64,000 nucleotides of DNA, taken from NCBI GenBank assembly GCA_965208745.1, contig CBDBPN010000003.1:62001-126000 (forward strand). Direction: 5' to 3'. Source of the stretch: VXNE01 sp965208745 (lineage in GTDB: Bacteria; Pseudomonadota; Gammaproteobacteria; Pseudomonadales; Azotimanducaceae). The position numbers were made by a program, and so were the translations under genes. Positions 41,039-50,208 of this stretch are shown piece after piece (the first letter of the stretch is position 1; each line of letters starts with the position of its first letter). The notes below the pieces were generated by a model that did not search any database, was not told the DNA's origin, and saw only the letters and a list, made by a program, of their open reading frames with translations.

Positions 41039-42339
41039 CGAAGCGGTTGGGACCGGATGCGGTCGGCGTAACGGTTTGTGTGGCGAAGTGGGCGTTCGCG
41101 CTGTGCGCCGGCCTGGGCATGGCCGGCGTCACCCTGGGGGCGGAGACTACCGGCGGGGAAGCCGGGGCCGATGACGCCGAGGTGCGCCTGACGTACGGGC
41201 CCATAGGTCCCTACGACACGCTGTGGTCCATCGCGAGGCGCGTACGCCCGGGATCGGCCACCATGGAGCAGACCATGGACGCCCTGGTCCGCCTGAACCC
41301 GGGCGCCTTCATCGACGGCGACCGGAACCGCATTCGGGGCGGGATGATCCTGCGGGTGCCCAGCGAAGCGGAAGCGATGGGTGATCTTTCGCCCCCGCCC
41401 CCGCCCCAGCCCGCGGAGGCGCAGACCGTCGATACGGCGCCGATTGTCCCAGAGGAGGCCGAAGTGATCGACGTTCCGCCGGCCCCGCCGGCGGAGGACG
41501 CGCTGGAGACCGCGGCCGTACCCGTCGAAGAGGAGACGCCCCCGGTCGTGGCGCCCGAACCCCCGGCGGAGCCTGTGTCGGACGCGCTCGCGGAGACTCT
41601 GGAAGAGGTGCTGGCCGAACGCGGCCGACTGGCGGAAGAGAACGCGGCGCTCATGGTCGACCTCGACAGGGCACGCGGAGGCTTGACCCGGGCGGCGGAG
41701 GAGATCGCCGCGCTGGAGGAGGTCGTCGGAGCGCTCGAGCAACAGGTCGAGACGTTGCAGCGGCGCCCCCCGGCGGCGCCGCGGGGGCGGGCGGCGTCGC
41801 GAAGTGCTGACGGCGGGCCGTCGACCTTCAGCTTCGTGGCGTGGGGCGCGGTCGCCGTGCTGCTCCTCGCGGCGGTGTTCGGCGTGCTCTACCAACGGCG
41901 CCGGGTGCGCGCGCTGGAAGCGGCGGCGGATGCGTATCGCGGGCCGTCCGCGACGGTCGACGACCTTGCGGAGGAGGTCGCATCCGATCACGAGCATGAG
42001 GAGCCGCCCCCGTCGCCGGCCGCGCAGGACGCGCCGGCGGAGCCCTACCAACCGGCCGAGCCCTACCAACCTGCCGAGACCTGCGAACCCGCCGAAACGT
42101 ACGAACCCGCCGAGACCTACGAGGGCGAGGAGCCTTACGACTCCGAGGAGGACGACGATCCCGACGACGCCCCGGCGGGTCCCGGCGGCTATAGCCCGAA
42201 CACCAAGCTGAACCTTGCCCGGGCGTACGTGAACATGGGTGACGAGGAGACCGCCCGCGAAGTCCTCGAAGAAGTGCTCGCCGAGGGCGACGCCACGGAG
42301 CGGGCCGCGGCGCAGGAACTCCTTGACGAACTCGAATAG
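41035..42339 (+). CDS. fimV: FimV-like protein with LysM-type domain and TPR-like C-terminus
   Basis: The 434-residue protein has an N-terminal signal or anchor, a LysM-like FimV domain ('YGPIGPYDTLWSIARRVRPG'), a Pro/Glu-rich linker, a coiled coil ('LEEVVGALEQQVETLQRR'), a membrane span ('FVAWGAVAVLLLAAVFGVLY') and a conserved FimV C-terminal motif ('NTKLNLARAYVNMGDEETAREVL'). FimV organises polar assembly and type IV pilus machinery in Pseudomonas. At 434 residues it is under half the Pseudomonas length but keeps both conserved ends. Its position between leuB and truA is the classic one. A degenerate six-residue repeat ('AEPYQP', 'AETYEP') spans about 42040-42123. Confidence 0.85.
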   Translation: MTKRLGPDAVGVTVCVAKWAFALCAGLGMAGVTLGAETTGGEAGADDAEVRLTYGPIGPYDTLWSIARRVRPGSATMEQTMDALVRLNPGAFIDGDRNRIRGGMILRVPSEAEAMGDLSPPPPPQPAEAQTVDTAPIVPEEAEVIDVPPAPPAEDALETAAVPVEEETPPVVAPEPPAEPVSDALAETLEEVLAERGRLAEENAALMVDLDRARGGLTRAAEEIAALEEVVGALEQQVETLQRRPPAAPRGRAASRSADGGPSTFSFVAWGAVAVLLLAAVFGVLYQRRRVRALEAAADAYRGPSATVDDLAEEVASDHEHEEPPPSPAAQDAPAEPYQPAEPYQPAETCEPAETYEPAETYEGEEPYDSEEDDDPDDAPAGPGGYSPNTKLNLARAYVNMGDEETAREVLEEVLAEGDATERAAAQELLDELE

Positions 42340-43147
42340 CGCTACCGAAGCCGTCGCCCTCGGCCTGGAGTACGACGGCGCGGTCTTTCACGGTTTCCAG
42401 CGCCAGGTCGGCGTTCCGACGGTCCAGGAGACCCTTGAGGGGGCGCTGTCGGGGGTCGCGGATGCGCCCGTGCGGGTCGCGGTGGCCGGTCGTACCGACG
42501 CCGGGGTGCACGCCACCGGACAGGTGGTGAGCTTCCAGACCGCCGCCGTGCGGTCGGAGGAGTCCTGGCGGCGGGGAACCAACGCGCTGATGCGAGCGGC
42601 CGGCGGCATCCGGGCGGGCGCCGTCGGGGTGGTCTGGGCACGCCAGGTGGGGCGGAGCTTTCACGCCCGATTCAGCGCGCTGTCGCGTCGCTATGCCTAT
42701 GTGTACTTGGAAGCCGACGCGGCGCCGGTGCTGCTGCGCGGCAGGGTGACCTGGACACGGGAGGCGCTGGACGCCGGCGCGATGCACCGTGCCGCCCAGG
42801 ATCTGCTCGGAGAACGCGACTTCAGTGCGTTTCGCGCGGCCGCGTGCGATTCGAGCACGCCCTTCCGGAGGGTGGACGCCGTTTCCGTCGTGCGCCACGG
42901 GCGACAGGTCGTCATCGACATCGAGGCCAACGCGTTCCTGCAGCACATGGTCCGCAACGTGGCCGGGTGCCTGGCGCACATCGGCCGCGGCGGGGCCGAG
43001 GCTGGACTGGTGGCGGACCTGCTCGCGGCGGGAGACCGCACCCTGGCGCCGCCGACGGCGCCTCCGGAGGGGCTGTACCTCACCGGGGTCACGTATCCCG
43101 ACATCGACGTTCCCTACCGCCCGCCGCCGACCCTGCTCAGGGCATGA
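42323..43147 (+). CDS. truA: tRNA pseudouridine(38-40) synthase
   Basis: TruA isomerises uridines in the anticodon arm. 'AGRTDAGVHATGQVV' carries the catalytic Asp, and 'FLQHMVRNVAGCL' is a family block. The TTG at 42323, with AGGAAC seven bases upstream, is the best start; no ATG or GTG lies near the conserved N-terminus 'VALGLEYDGAVFHGFQ'. This gives 274 residues and a 17-bp overlap with fimV. Confidence 0.94.
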   Translation: MTNSNSATEAVALGLEYDGAVFHGFQRQVGVPTVQETLEGALSGVADAPVRVAVAGRTDAGVHATGQVVSFQTAAVRSEESWRRGTNALMRAAGGIRAGAVGVVWARQVGRSFHARFSALSRRYAYVYLEADAAPVLLRGRVTWTREALDAGAMHRAAQDLLGERDFSAFRAAACDSSTPFRRVDAVSVVRHGRQVVIDIEANAFLQHMVRNVAGCLAHIGRGGAEAGLVADLLAAGDRTLAPPTAPPEGLYLTGVTYPDIDVPYRPPPTLLRA

Positions 43148-43216
43148 CGGACTTGCCCGGAGGTGCGCAAGTCCGCAAACTCCCCGCCCCTCGATACTTC
43201 CGGGACAGACCGCCCC

Positions 43217-43846
43217 GTGCGCGTGCGAACGAAAATCTGCGGAATCACCTCGGTGGAGGACGGTCTTGCCGCCGCCGCGGCCGGTTGCGACGCGGTGGGA
43301 CTCAACTTCGTGCCGGCGAGCCCGCGCTGCCTTTCCGTCGAGAGGGCGCGCGACATCGCCGCGGCGCTCCCGCCCCTGGTGTCCCGGGTCGGGGTCTTCG
43401 TCGATGCCGACCCGGCGGACATCGAGCGAGTCCTCGAGACGGTGCCCCTCGACCTGGTGCAGTTCAACGGCCGGGAAGATGCCGCATCGTGCGCCAGGTT
43501 CGGCCTCCCGTACCTGAAGGCGGTGGGCGTAAGGGCCGGCTTCCGCATGGCATCCCTGGAGGAGGCCTACCCGACGGCCCGGGGTTTCCTGCTCGACGCG
43601 TACGACCCGGTTGCCCGAGGCGGTACGGGCCGCACGTTCGACTGGTCCCTGTGGCCGGCCCCTGTCCAACGACCGCTGTTGCTGGCCGGGGGTCTGACAC
43701 CGGACAACGTGGGCGCCGCCATCCGCCGGCTGCGCCCGTACGGGGTCGACGTCAGCAGCGGCGTCGAGGGCGGCGCCAGGGGAGTCAAGAGCGACGCGAA
43801 GGTGCGCGCGTTCGTCGCGGAGGTACAGCGTGCCGCACTCCAATAG
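43217..43846 (+). CDS. trpF: phosphoribosylanthranilate isomerase
   Basis: The 209-residue TIM barrel catalyses the Amadori step of tryptophan synthesis. 'RTKICGITSVEDG' carries the catalytic Cys, and 'FLLDAYDP' holds the catalytic Asp. The GTG at 43217 matches the family length; an earlier GTG at 43163 would add 18 residues. It overlaps trpB by 17 bp. Confidence 0.95.
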   Translation: MRVRTKICGITSVEDGLAAAAAGCDAVGLNFVPASPRCLSVERARDIAAALPPLVSRVGVFVDADPADIERVLETVPLDLVQFNGREDAASCARFGLPYLKAVGVRAGFRMASLEEAYPTARGFLLDAYDPVARGGTGRTFDWSLWPAPVQRPLLLAGGLTPDNVGAAIRRLRPYGVDVSSGVEGGARGVKSDAKVRAFVAEVQRAALQ

Positions 43847-45071
43847 GCCGCCCTACGACGCGCCGGACGCCAACGGCAGGTTCGGAGACTACGGCGGCAG
43901 GTACGTCGCCGAGACGCTGATGGGCGCCCTGGACGAGCTGGACGGGCTGTATGCGAGGCTCTCGGCGGACCCGGCGTTCCAGGCGGAACTCGCCGCGGAC
44001 CTCGTGCGCTACGTCGGCCGGCCCACGCCGCTCTATCCGGCCGAGCGCCTGACCGCGGAGCTCGGCGGCGCGAAGGTCTATCTCAAGCGCGAGGACCTGA
44101 GCCACACGGGCGCCCACAAGATCAACAACACCGTCGGGCAGGCGCTGCTCGCGAAACGGATGGGGAAGCCCCGCGTGATCGCCGAGACCGGCGCGGGGCA
44201 GCACGGCGTCGCGACGGCGACGGTGGCCGCCCGCCTCGGACTCGAGTGCCGGGTCTACATGGGGGCCGAGGACATCGAGCGGCAGCGCCCGAACGTGTAT
44301 CGCATGCGGCTTCTCGGCGCCGAAGTGGTACCGGTCGAGTCCGGTTCGCGGACCTTGAAGGACGCCATGAACGAGGCGATGCGGGACTGGGTGACGAACG
44401 TCGACACCACCCACTACATCATCGGCAGCGTCGCGGGACCGCATCCCTATCCGATGATGGTACGGGACTTCCAGGCGGTGATCGGTCGCGAGGCCCGTGC
44501 GCAGTGTCTCGAGGCGGAAGGGCGCCTGCCGGACATCCTGGTGGCCTGCGTGGGCGGGGGCTCGAACGCGATCGGGCTGTTCCATGCGTTCCTGGAAGAC
44601 GAGGGCGTGGACATGGTGGGCGTGGAGGCCGCGGGCCTCGGCCTGGAGACCGGCCGCCACGCGGCGCCCCTCACGGCCGGCTCGCCGGGCGTTCTGCACG
44701 GCCAGCTCACGTACCTGATGCAGGACGGCGACGGGCAGATCCAGGAGGCGCACTCCATCTCGGCGGGTCTCGACTATCCCGGCGTGGGACCAGAGCACGC
44801 CAACCTGAAGGACACCGGGCGGGCCCGCTACGTTGCCGTCACCGACGAGCAGGCGCTTTCCGCGTTCCGCTTGCTGAACCGCCTCGAAGGCATCATGCCG
44901 GCGCTGGAATCGAGTCATGCCCTGGCGTGGGTGATCGCCGAGGCGCCGCGCCGTCCGCGGGAGGACGTGATCGTCGTGAACCTGTCGGGCCGGGGAGACA
45001 AGGACGTGCCGGTGGTCGCGCGGCTGCTCGATGCGGGACGGCAAGGGGACGGCGGAGGAGCGTCCGCGTGA
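43830..45071 (+). CDS. trpB: tryptophan synthase beta chain
   Basis: The 413-residue PLP enzyme joins indole and serine. The PLP Lys is in 'LSHTGAHKINN'; 'ETGAGQHGVATA' and the phosphate-binding 'GGGSNAIG' are conserved. The GTG start lies within the trpF end, and the stop overlaps trpA by 4 bp. Confidence 0.97.
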   Translation: MPHSNRPPYDAPDANGRFGDYGGRYVAETLMGALDELDGLYARLSADPAFQAELAADLVRYVGRPTPLYPAERLTAELGGAKVYLKREDLSHTGAHKINNTVGQALLAKRMGKPRVIAETGAGQHGVATATVAARLGLECRVYMGAEDIERQRPNVYRMRLLGAEVVPVESGSRTLKDAMNEAMRDWVTNVDTTHYIIGSVAGPHPYPMMVRDFQAVIGREARAQCLEAEGRLPDILVACVGGGSNAIGLFHAFLEDEGVDMVGVEAAGLGLETGRHAAPLTAGSPGVLHGQLTYLMQDGDGQIQEAHSISAGLDYPGVGPEHANLKDTGRARYVAVTDEQALSAFRLLNRLEGIMPALESSHALAWVIAEAPRRPREDVIVVNLSGRGDKDVPVVARLLDAGRQGDGGGASA

Positions 45072-45874
45072 GCCGCCTTGCGGAACGGCTGACGCAGTAT
45101 CGGGCGGACGGTCGCAAGGCGCTGACCGCCTTCGTCACGGCCGGCGATCCCGTGCTCTCCGCGACCGTCCCGGCGCTCCACGCCCTGGTGCGCGGGGGCG
45201 CGGATGTCCTCGAACTCGGCGTGCCCTTTTCGGATCCCGAAGCGGAGGGACCCCCGATCCAGCGTTCCTCGGAGCGTGCGCTCGCCAACGGCGTGACGCT
45301 GGAACGCGTGCTCGGGATGGCGGCGGAATTCCGCCGGGACGACCCGGCCACCCCGGTCGTGCTCATGGGCTACCTGAACTCCCTGATGCGCATGGGCTAC
45401 GAGTGCTTCGCGCGACGCGCCTCGGAAGCCGGAGTGGACGGGATGGTCGTGGTCAACCTGCCGCCGGAGGAGGCCGCGGCGGCGCAGCAAGCGTTTCGTG
45501 CCCGCGACCTCGACCTGATCTTCCTGGTGGCGCCCACCACGACGACGGACCGCGCCGCGCGTATCGCCGCGCGCGCCTCCGGGTTTCTTTACTACGTGTC
45601 CCTGAAGGGCGTGACGGGCGCGACCCACCTGGACGTGGACGATGTCGCCCGCAAGCTCTCGCGGCTGCGCGACGTCACCGACCTGCCGATCCAGGTGGGT
45701 TTCGGCATCCGCGACGCGGCCTCCGCGCGGGCGGTCTCCCGGGTGGCCGACGGCGTCGTCGTGGGCAGCGCGCTGGTCGACATCATGGGAGGGCTCGCGG
45801 ACACCCCGGAGGCGATCCCGCCGCGGCTCGAAGCCTGGCTCGGCGATCTGCGGAGCGCCCTGGACACGCCGTGA
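45068..45874 (+). CDS. trpA: tryptophan synthase alpha chain
   Basis: The 268-residue TIM barrel cleaves indole-3-glycerol phosphate to indole, channelled to TrpB. Numbering matches Salmonella TrpA exactly in this part: Glu49 is in 'LELGVPFSDP', and position 60, normally the catalytic Asp in 'ADGP', is Glu here ('EAEGPPIQ'). 'YVSLKGVTGA' and 'VGFGIRDAASA' (phosphate binding) are intact. accD usually follows in this gene series; here folC does. Confidence 0.96.
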   Translation: MSRLAERLTQYRADGRKALTAFVTAGDPVLSATVPALHALVRGGADVLELGVPFSDPEAEGPPIQRSSERALANGVTLERVLGMAAEFRRDDPATPVVLMGYLNSLMRMGYECFARRASEAGVDGMVVVNLPPEEAAAAQQAFRARDLDLIFLVAPTTTTDRAARIAARASGFLYYVSLKGVTGATHLDVDDVARKLSRLRDVTDLPIQVGFGIRDAASARAVSRVADGVVVGSALVDIMGGLADTPEAIPPRLEAWLGDLRSALDTP

Positions 45875-45888
45875 GCCCCGGACGGGTG

Positions 45889-47145
45889 ATGACCGACGCG
45901 GGCCGTACAGGCGCCGAGCGCAGGCCCCTCGCCGAATGGCTCGAACGGATCGGCACCGAACATCCGCGGGACGTCCTGGCCGGACTCGAACGCGTCGCGC
46001 GCGTCGCCCGCCGCGCCGGCGCCGCGCCGCCCGCGCCGCGGAACGTCATCGTGGCGGGCACGAACGGCAAGGGTTCGACATGCGTGTTTCTCGAACAACT
46101 TCTGCTGGCCGCCGGAGACTCGGTCGGGACGACGCTTTCGCCGCACCTCGCGCGTTTCAACGAACGGGTCCGGGTAGACGGCCGGGAAGCGACCGACGCG
46201 GCGCTCGTCGAGGCGTTCGAGGCCGTCGAACGCGCCCGCGGCGACACGCCGCTCAGCTACTTCGAGTTCGCGATCCTGGCGGCGCTCCGGCTGTTCCGGA
46301 CACGGCGGGTAGACACGGCCGTGCTCGAGGTCGGACTCGGCGGACGACTCGACGCCACCAACGTGGTGGACGCGGACGTCGCGGTCATCGTGAGCGTCGG
46401 TCTCGACCACCAGGAGTACCTCGGCGACACCCGCGAGGCCATCGCGGCCGAGAAGGCCGGCGTGCTGCGCGCGGATCGTCCGGTCGTGTACGGCGAGCCC
46501 GACGTGCCTGAAGCGGTGCAAGCGCGTGCGAGGGCGCTCGGGGCGCCGCTGTTCGCGTACGACCGCGACTACCACGACGCGGTCGACGCGGGGGGCTGGA
46601 CGGTGCGCCTGGCCGACGGGCGTACCGTGCACACGGAGACGCCGCCCCGCGTGCCGGCCTGCAACGCCGCGACGGCGGTGCAGGCGTGGGCGCTCCTCGA
46701 TCCCGGGTTCGATCCTGACGCGGTCGAGGGCGCGTGCCTGCGCGCGTCGGTGCCGGGCCGTCTCGAGCACGTGCGCGCCGAGGGGCGCCGGTGGGTGCTC
46801 GACACCGCCCACAACCCTCAAGCCGCGCGGTTCCTGGCCGCGCACCTGCCTTCCCGCATCGGCTGCGCGGTCCTCGGCATGCTCGGCGACAAGGACGCGC
46901 CCGGGGTCGTCGGGCCGCTGCTGCCGCGGGTGGCGCACTGGATCGTGACCGACAATCGCGTGCCCCGGGGGTTGCGCGCGGCCGACCTCCGCGGTCGCCT
47001 CGAAGGCGTGGTGACGCCCCGCGTGATCCCCGACCCGGACGCCGCGCTCACGGCCGCGCGCTCTACTACCGGGGCGAACGATGCTATTCTTGTATGCGGC
47101 TCTTTCGACTTGGTCGCCCGCGCTCGCGCCAGACTGAATTGCTGA
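45889..47145 (+). CDS. folC: bifunctional folylpolyglutamate/dihydrofolate synthase
   Basis: The Mur-ligase-family enzyme adds glutamate to dihydropteroate and folates. 'VIVAGTNGKGSTCVFLEQLL' is the ATP loop, 'TLSPHLARFNERV' and 'EVGLGGRLDATNVV' are signatures, and 'LDTAHNPQAA' is in the C-terminal domain. The ATG at 45889 gives 418 residues; the GTG at 45871, overlapping the trpA stop, is possible. The 3' end overlaps the SPOR gene start by 52 bp. Confidence 0.93.
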   Translation: MTDAGRTGAERRPLAEWLERIGTEHPRDVLAGLERVARVARRAGAAPPAPRNVIVAGTNGKGSTCVFLEQLLLAAGDSVGTTLSPHLARFNERVRVDGREATDAALVEAFEAVERARGDTPLSYFEFAILAALRLFRTRRVDTAVLEVGLGGRLDATNVVDADVAVIVSVGLDHQEYLGDTREAIAAEKAGVLRADRPVVYGEPDVPEAVQARARALGAPLFAYDRDYHDAVDAGGWTVRLADGRTVHTETPPRVPACNAATAVQAWALLDPGFDPDAVEGACLRASVPGRLEHVRAEGRRWVLDTAHNPQAARFLAAHLPSRIGCAVLGMLGDKDAPGVVGPLLPRVAHWIVTDNRVPRGLRAADLRGRLEGVVTPRVIPDPDAALTAARSTTGANDAILVCGSFDLVARARARLNC

Positions 47146-47687
47146 CAGAGCAGACCCGATACCGGATCACTGGCACCGTCTTCCTGCTGGCGGTGGCCAT
47201 CATCGCCTTTCCGATGCTGTTCGACGGAGCTGGCATAGACCCCCTCGAACTGCCTCCTGTCGTTCTCGAGCCCGTCGATGTCTCCGCCCTCGAGGACCAG
47301 GCGGCGCCCCCGGACAGTGCCCGGCTCCTGGCGGCGCGTGACGCCCTCAAGGCCGAAATCGACCGGGAGGGATACCGGCGGGAGACCGGGACCCGCCTCG
47401 GCGACCCGGTACTGGCGGAGGAGACGGCGGCCCCCGCCGCACCGACGGAGGCCTGGGCGGTCCAGATGGGCAGTTTCTCGAGTCGGGACAACGCGGTGGC
47501 GTTGCGCGATCGCCTGCGTGCCGACGGTTACGATGCGCTGCTGTCGAACGTCAAGGCGAGCGCCACGAAGCTGACCCGGGTGGCGGTCGGGCCGATGATC
47601 GAGCGCGACAACGCCCTGCGGTTGCGGCAGGAGCTGGACGACCGTTACCGGGACCTCGAACCCCGGATCGTCCGGTTCAGCCATTGA
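47094..47687 (+). CDS. dedD: SPOR-domain cell-division protein, DedD-like
   Basis: The 197-residue protein has a single N-terminal membrane helix ('ITGTVFLLAVAIIAFPMLFDG') and a C-terminal SPOR domain ('WAVQMGSFSSRDNAVALRDR') that binds denuded septal peptidoglycan. The ATG at 47094 lies inside folC; TTG or CTG codons near 47140 would give a start closer to other DedD proteins. Position between folC and cvpA is diagnostic. Confidence 0.85.
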   Translation: MRLFRLGRPRSRQTELLTEQTRYRITGTVFLLAVAIIAFPMLFDGAGIDPLELPPVVLEPVDVSALEDQAAPPDSARLLAARDALKAEIDREGYRRETGTRLGDPVLAEETAAPAAPTEAWAVQMGSFSSRDNAVALRDRLRADGYDALLSNVKASATKLTRVAVGPMIERDNALRLRQELDDRYRDLEPRIVRFSH

Positions 47688-47711
47688 ACGCCATGCCACG
47701 GCCGGGTTGAG

Positions 47712-48194
47712 ATGTCCGGGGCGGACGGGATCATCGTGGCGGTCGTGGGCCTGTCCATCTTCATCGGCCTCGTGCGGGGTCTGGCAAGGGAGGTGCTGTC
47801 GGTGATCGTCTGGGTGACCGCCTTCGTCGCGGCCCTCACGCTCGGGGCGCCGGTGGCGCGCCTGTTCGAGCTCGGCGCCGGCTTCGGCACGGCGGCCGGT
47901 TTCGCCATCGTCTTCGTGGCGGTCCTGATCGCCGGGGCGATCGTACAGCGCATGCTGGCGAAGCTGGTGCGTTCCACGGGAATCGGCGGCACGGACCGGA
48001 TGCTCGGCGCACTGTTCGGCGCCGTGCGGGGCGGCCTTGTCGTGCTGGTCGCACTGATCGCGTTGCGGCCGTTCGCCGAGACCGCGGCCTGGTGGCTCGA
48101 GTCCGCGCTCGTGCCGGAGTTGCTCGCGTTCGAACGCGAGGTCCTGGATCTCCTGCACGTCGCCACGCGGCGACTCGTCGGGCCGTCCGGGTAG
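47712..48194 (+). CDS. cvpA: CvpA family inner-membrane protein
   Basis: The 160-residue protein has four hydrophobic segments, beginning 'GIIVAVVGLSIFIGLVRGLAREV' with the conserved 'GLxRGLxRE' pattern, and 'DRMLGALFGAVRGGLVV'. It is named for colicin V production and linked to envelope homeostasis. It precedes purF by 15 bp, as in most gammaproteobacteria. Confidence 0.9.
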   Translation: MSGADGIIVAVVGLSIFIGLVRGLAREVLSVIVWVTAFVAALTLGAPVARLFELGAGFGTAAGFAIVFVAVLIAGAIVQRMLAKLVRSTGIGGTDRMLGALFGAVRGGLVVLVALIALRPFAETAAWWLESALVPELLAFEREVLDLLHVATRRLVGPSG

Positions 48195-48209
48195 GGAGGG
48201 CGGGAAGCC

Positions 48210-49733
48210 ATGTGCGGAGTCGTCGGGATTCTCGGGTACACGCCCGTCAACCAGCAGCTCTACGATGCCTTGACGGCGCTGCAGCATCGCGGCCAGGACG
48301 CGGCCGGCATCGTCACCTGCGACGGGATACGCGCGCACCTGCGCAAGGGCAACGGGCTCGTGCGCGACGTGTTCGAGCAGCGTCACATGCAGCGCATGGT
48401 GGGCACGATGGGTATCGGGCACGTCCGCTATCCGACGGCGGGGACGTCGAGTTCCGCGGAGGCGCAGCCGATGTACGTGAACTCGCCTTACGGCATCGCG
48501 CTCGGCCACAACGGCAACCTCACCAACGCCACGGAACTCGAGGCGGACCTGTTCCGCGCCGACCGGCGCCACGTCAACACGGACTCCGACTCCGAGATCC
48601 TGCTCAACGTCTTTGCCGACGAACTGCACAGGACGGGGGCCGTCCAGGTCGAGCCCGACGCCGTCTTCGAGGCCGTCGCGGGCGTGCACCGCCGGTGCCG
48701 GGGCGCCTACGCCGCCGTCGCCATGGTGATCGGCGGCGGCATCGTCGGCTTCCGCGACTGCCACGGGATCCGCCCGCTCATCTACGGGCGCCGCGAGACC
48801 GAACGCGGCACCGAGTACATCCTGGCGTCGGAGAGCGTCGCTCTCGACATCCTCGGTTTCGAGGTCATCCGCGACGTGCTGCCGGGCGAGGCCGTCTACA
48901 TCGACATCGAAGGCAATCTGCACACCCGGCGCTGCGGCATCGAGCGCGCCTATTCGCCGTGCGTTTTCGAGCACGTCTATCTCGCCCGCCCGGACTCGAT
49001 CATCGACCGGATTTCGGTCTACAAGGCCCGGTTGCGGATGGGCGAGAGCCTCGCCGAGCGCATCCTTGCCCGCTACCCCGGCAGGGAGCACGACATCGAC
49101 GTCGTGATTCCGGTCCCCGACACGGCCCGCACGGCGGCGTTGCCGCTGGCCCACCAGCTCGACGTCAAGTTTCGCGAGGGCCTGGTCAAAAACCCCTACA
49201 TCGGCCGCACCTTCATCATGCCGGGGCAGACGCAGCGCCGAAAGTCGGTACGCAGCAAGCACAACGCCGTGGAGCTCGAGTTCCGCAACAAGAACGTCCT
49301 GCTGGTCGACGACTCGATCGTGCGCGGCACGACGACGCGGCAGATCATCCAGTTGGCGCGGGAGGCGGGTGCGCGCAAGGTGTACTTCGCCTGCGCGGCG
49401 CCGCCGGTGCGCTACCCGAACGTCTACGGCATCGACATGCCCGCGGCCAACGAGTTCGTGGCGTACAACCGCACCGAGGAGGAAATCGGGGCGCTGATCG
49501 GGGCCGACTGGCTCGTCTATCAGACCATCGACGACCTGGTCCTGGCGGCCCGGGAGGGGAATCCGGAGCTGCGGGGCTTCGACTGCTCGGTGTTCGACGG
49601 CCAGTACGTCACGGGGGACATCGACGAGGCATACCTGGCGCGCCTGTCGCGCCGTCGCAACGACCGCATGAAGCAGTTGCGCGAGGACGCCCTCGAGGAT
49701 CAGCCCGTGATCGAGTTGTCGAGCCATGCCTGA
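48210..49733 (+). CDS. purF: amidophosphoribosyltransferase
   Basis: The 507-residue enzyme makes phosphoribosylamine, the first purine step. It begins 'MCGVVGILG'; Cys2 becomes the N-terminal nucleophile of the glutaminase domain after Met removal. 'VLLVDDSIVRGTTTRQI' is the PRPP-binding loop. GGGAGGG lies before the ATG. Confidence 0.97.
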   Translation: MCGVVGILGYTPVNQQLYDALTALQHRGQDAAGIVTCDGIRAHLRKGNGLVRDVFEQRHMQRMVGTMGIGHVRYPTAGTSSSAEAQPMYVNSPYGIALGHNGNLTNATELEADLFRADRRHVNTDSDSEILLNVFADELHRTGAVQVEPDAVFEAVAGVHRRCRGAYAAVAMVIGGGIVGFRDCHGIRPLIYGRRETERGTEYILASESVALDILGFEVIRDVLPGEAVYIDIEGNLHTRRCGIERAYSPCVFEHVYLARPDSIIDRISVYKARLRMGESLAERILARYPGREHDIDVVIPVPDTARTAALPLAHQLDVKFREGLVKNPYIGRTFIMPGQTQRRKSVRSKHNAVELEFRNKNVLLVDDSIVRGTTTRQIIQLAREAGARKVYFACAAPPVRYPNVYGIDMPAANEFVAYNRTEEEIGALIGADWLVYQTIDDLVLAAREGNPELRGFDCSVFDGQYVTGDIDEAYLARLSRRRNDRMKQLREDALEDQPVIELSSHA

Positions 49734-50208
49734 AACGATGTCCGAAGGAATCCGGCGCAAGCCGCGGAGGGAACGCACGAGTCCCTGCATCGGCGTGTGC
49801 TCGACCACCTTCGGCGACCTCGTGTGCCGGGGCTGCAAGCGCTTCGCCCACGAGGTGGTGGACTGGAACGGTTACGAGGCGGACCAGCGCCTGGCGATCT
49901 GGCGCCGCCTGGCCGCGTTGCGCGACGCGAGCGTGGCGGCATTCGTCTCGGTGGTCGACGCCGACGCGCTGGAGGCGGCGGCCGCGCGGATGCACATCGC
50001 TCCCGTGCCCGAACAGAGCCCGCTCACCCTGGCGTACGAGACCCTCCGCCGGACCCGCGGCGCGCCGGACTTCGCCGCGCTCGGGCTCGCGACGTCGCCG
50101 GCGGGCGCGGCCATTCCTCCCGCGGAACTCTTCGCCACCATCTCCCGCGAGTTCCTGACGCGTTCCACGGCTGCCTACGAGCGGAACTTCCGCATCCCGG
50201 CGGAGTGA
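49726..50208 (+). CDS. DUF1289 family protein
   Basis: The 160-residue protein overlaps the purF end by 8 bp. Its N-terminal part 'SPCIGVCSTTFGDLVCRGCKRF' has the four cysteines of DUF1289 (CxxxC and CxxC), a presumed metal or Fe-S site, followed by 'VVDWNGYEADQRLAIWRRLAALRD'. About 100 C-terminal residues are extra compared with the short family members. Function unknown. It is coupled to miaE by overlap, which may hint at a role in RNA modification or iron handling. Confidence 0.8.
   Translation: MPETMSEGIRRKPRRERTSPCIGVCSTTFGDLVCRGCKRFAHEVVDWNGYEADQRLAIWRRLAALRDASVAAFVSVVDADALEAAAARMHIAPVPEQSPLTLAYETLRRTRGAPDFAALGLATSPAGAAIPPAELFATISREFLTRSTAAYERNFRIPAE

Noticed and set aside
46818..49838. 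A 1006-codon minus-strand open frame across dedD, cvpA and purF
   Set aside because: Same effect; the plus-strand genes have clear motifs and order.
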